Shown piece by piece: positions 19,770 through 19,815 of a DNA stretch of 19,815 bases; the first letter of the stretch is position 1; each line of letters opens with the position of its first letter. A model generated the notes under the pieces. That model made no database searches. It was not told where the DNA came from and saw only the letters and a list, made by a program, of their open reading frames with translations. The stretch is from an uncultured Erysipelotrichaceae bacterium (GTDB lineage Bacteria; Bacillota_I; Bacilli_A; Erysipelotrichales; Erysipelotrichaceae): contig CAKVAL010000036.1 of the NCBI GenBank assembly GCA_934725085.1, forward strand, positions 1 to 19,815, read 5' to 3'. A program made the translations under genes and the position numbers.

Positions 19770-19815
19770 TATCTTACCCTAAGCGATGCAAATGTTACTT
19801 GAACAAATGTATCTG

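Noticed and set aside
19757..19815. 18-codon minus-strand frame entering from the right edge and stopping in the palindrome
   Set aside because: It may be the end of a real upstream gene, but 18 codons without a recognisable motif are not enough to claim one.
1..19815. CRISPR arrays, insertion sequences, rRNA genes, phage genes
   Set aside because: No spaced repeat arrays, transposase or integrase motifs, terminal inverted repeats of insertion sequences, or rRNA sequence were seen.

Overview
The window is AT-rich, uses the standard code (TGA ends guaD and TGG encodes Trp) and has strong AGGAGG-type ribosome binding sites. Short, tightly packed genes, a Firmicutes-style trehalose PTS, a YitT protein, a DUF6054 protein and a C_GCAxxG_C_C protein point to a low-GC gut or oral Firmicute, plausibly Erysipelotrichia. 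That placement is inference from gene content. Almost everything is on the minus strand. Only a MerR regulator, a 2-hydroxyacid dehydrogenase and a candidate toxin peptide are on the plus strand.

Layout by position. (1) 1-2965: trehalose locus with the start of treC (partial, TTG start), treB (EIIBCA) and its regulator treR. Three identical TGTACGTACA boxes surround a near-consensus promoter. (2) 3010-5566: operon fic, DUF6054, bcp, yaaA, with a 12-bp inverted repeat in the fic promoter region. (3) 5580-7080: yitT and a divergent merR-type regulator; the yitT promoter has the 19-bp spacer and central dyad typical of MerR-activated promoters. (4) 7073-10509: a flavodoxin and a 988-residue primase-helicase-PLD fusion of the TOTE conflict-system type. 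(5) 10590-10900: no annotated-size gene, but what looks like a complete Fst-like type I toxin-antitoxin cassette. It has a small hydrophobic peptide ORF, a convergent antisense promoter, a shared bidirectional terminator, and a split direct repeat whose left copy covers a Shine-Dalgarno site. (6) 10920-13120: guaD, a membrane protein and a C_GCAxxG_C_C protein. (7) 13120-16040: an ankyrin-repeat protein followed after 1 nt by an EF-G-like GTPase. In front of them are a strong promoter, a 29-codon leader ORF and an intrinsic terminator whose stem overlaps the leader stop codon, an arrangement like tet(M)-type attenuation. (8) 16103-18235: a YgjP-like metallopeptidase and a DUF5684 membrane protein, divergent from a D-2-hydroxyacid dehydrogenase. 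(9) 18244-18404: a single tRNA-His with its own promoter and terminator. (10) 18417-19769: a membrane protein and a thioredoxin-fold lipoprotein, then a GC-rich perfect palindrome at the edge.

The two most promising undescribed elements are the type I toxin-antitoxin candidate at 10590-10900 and the leader-peptide attenuator ahead of the ankyrin/EF-G-like pair at 15873-16038. Both are read from sequence architecture only and need transcript mapping to confirm.
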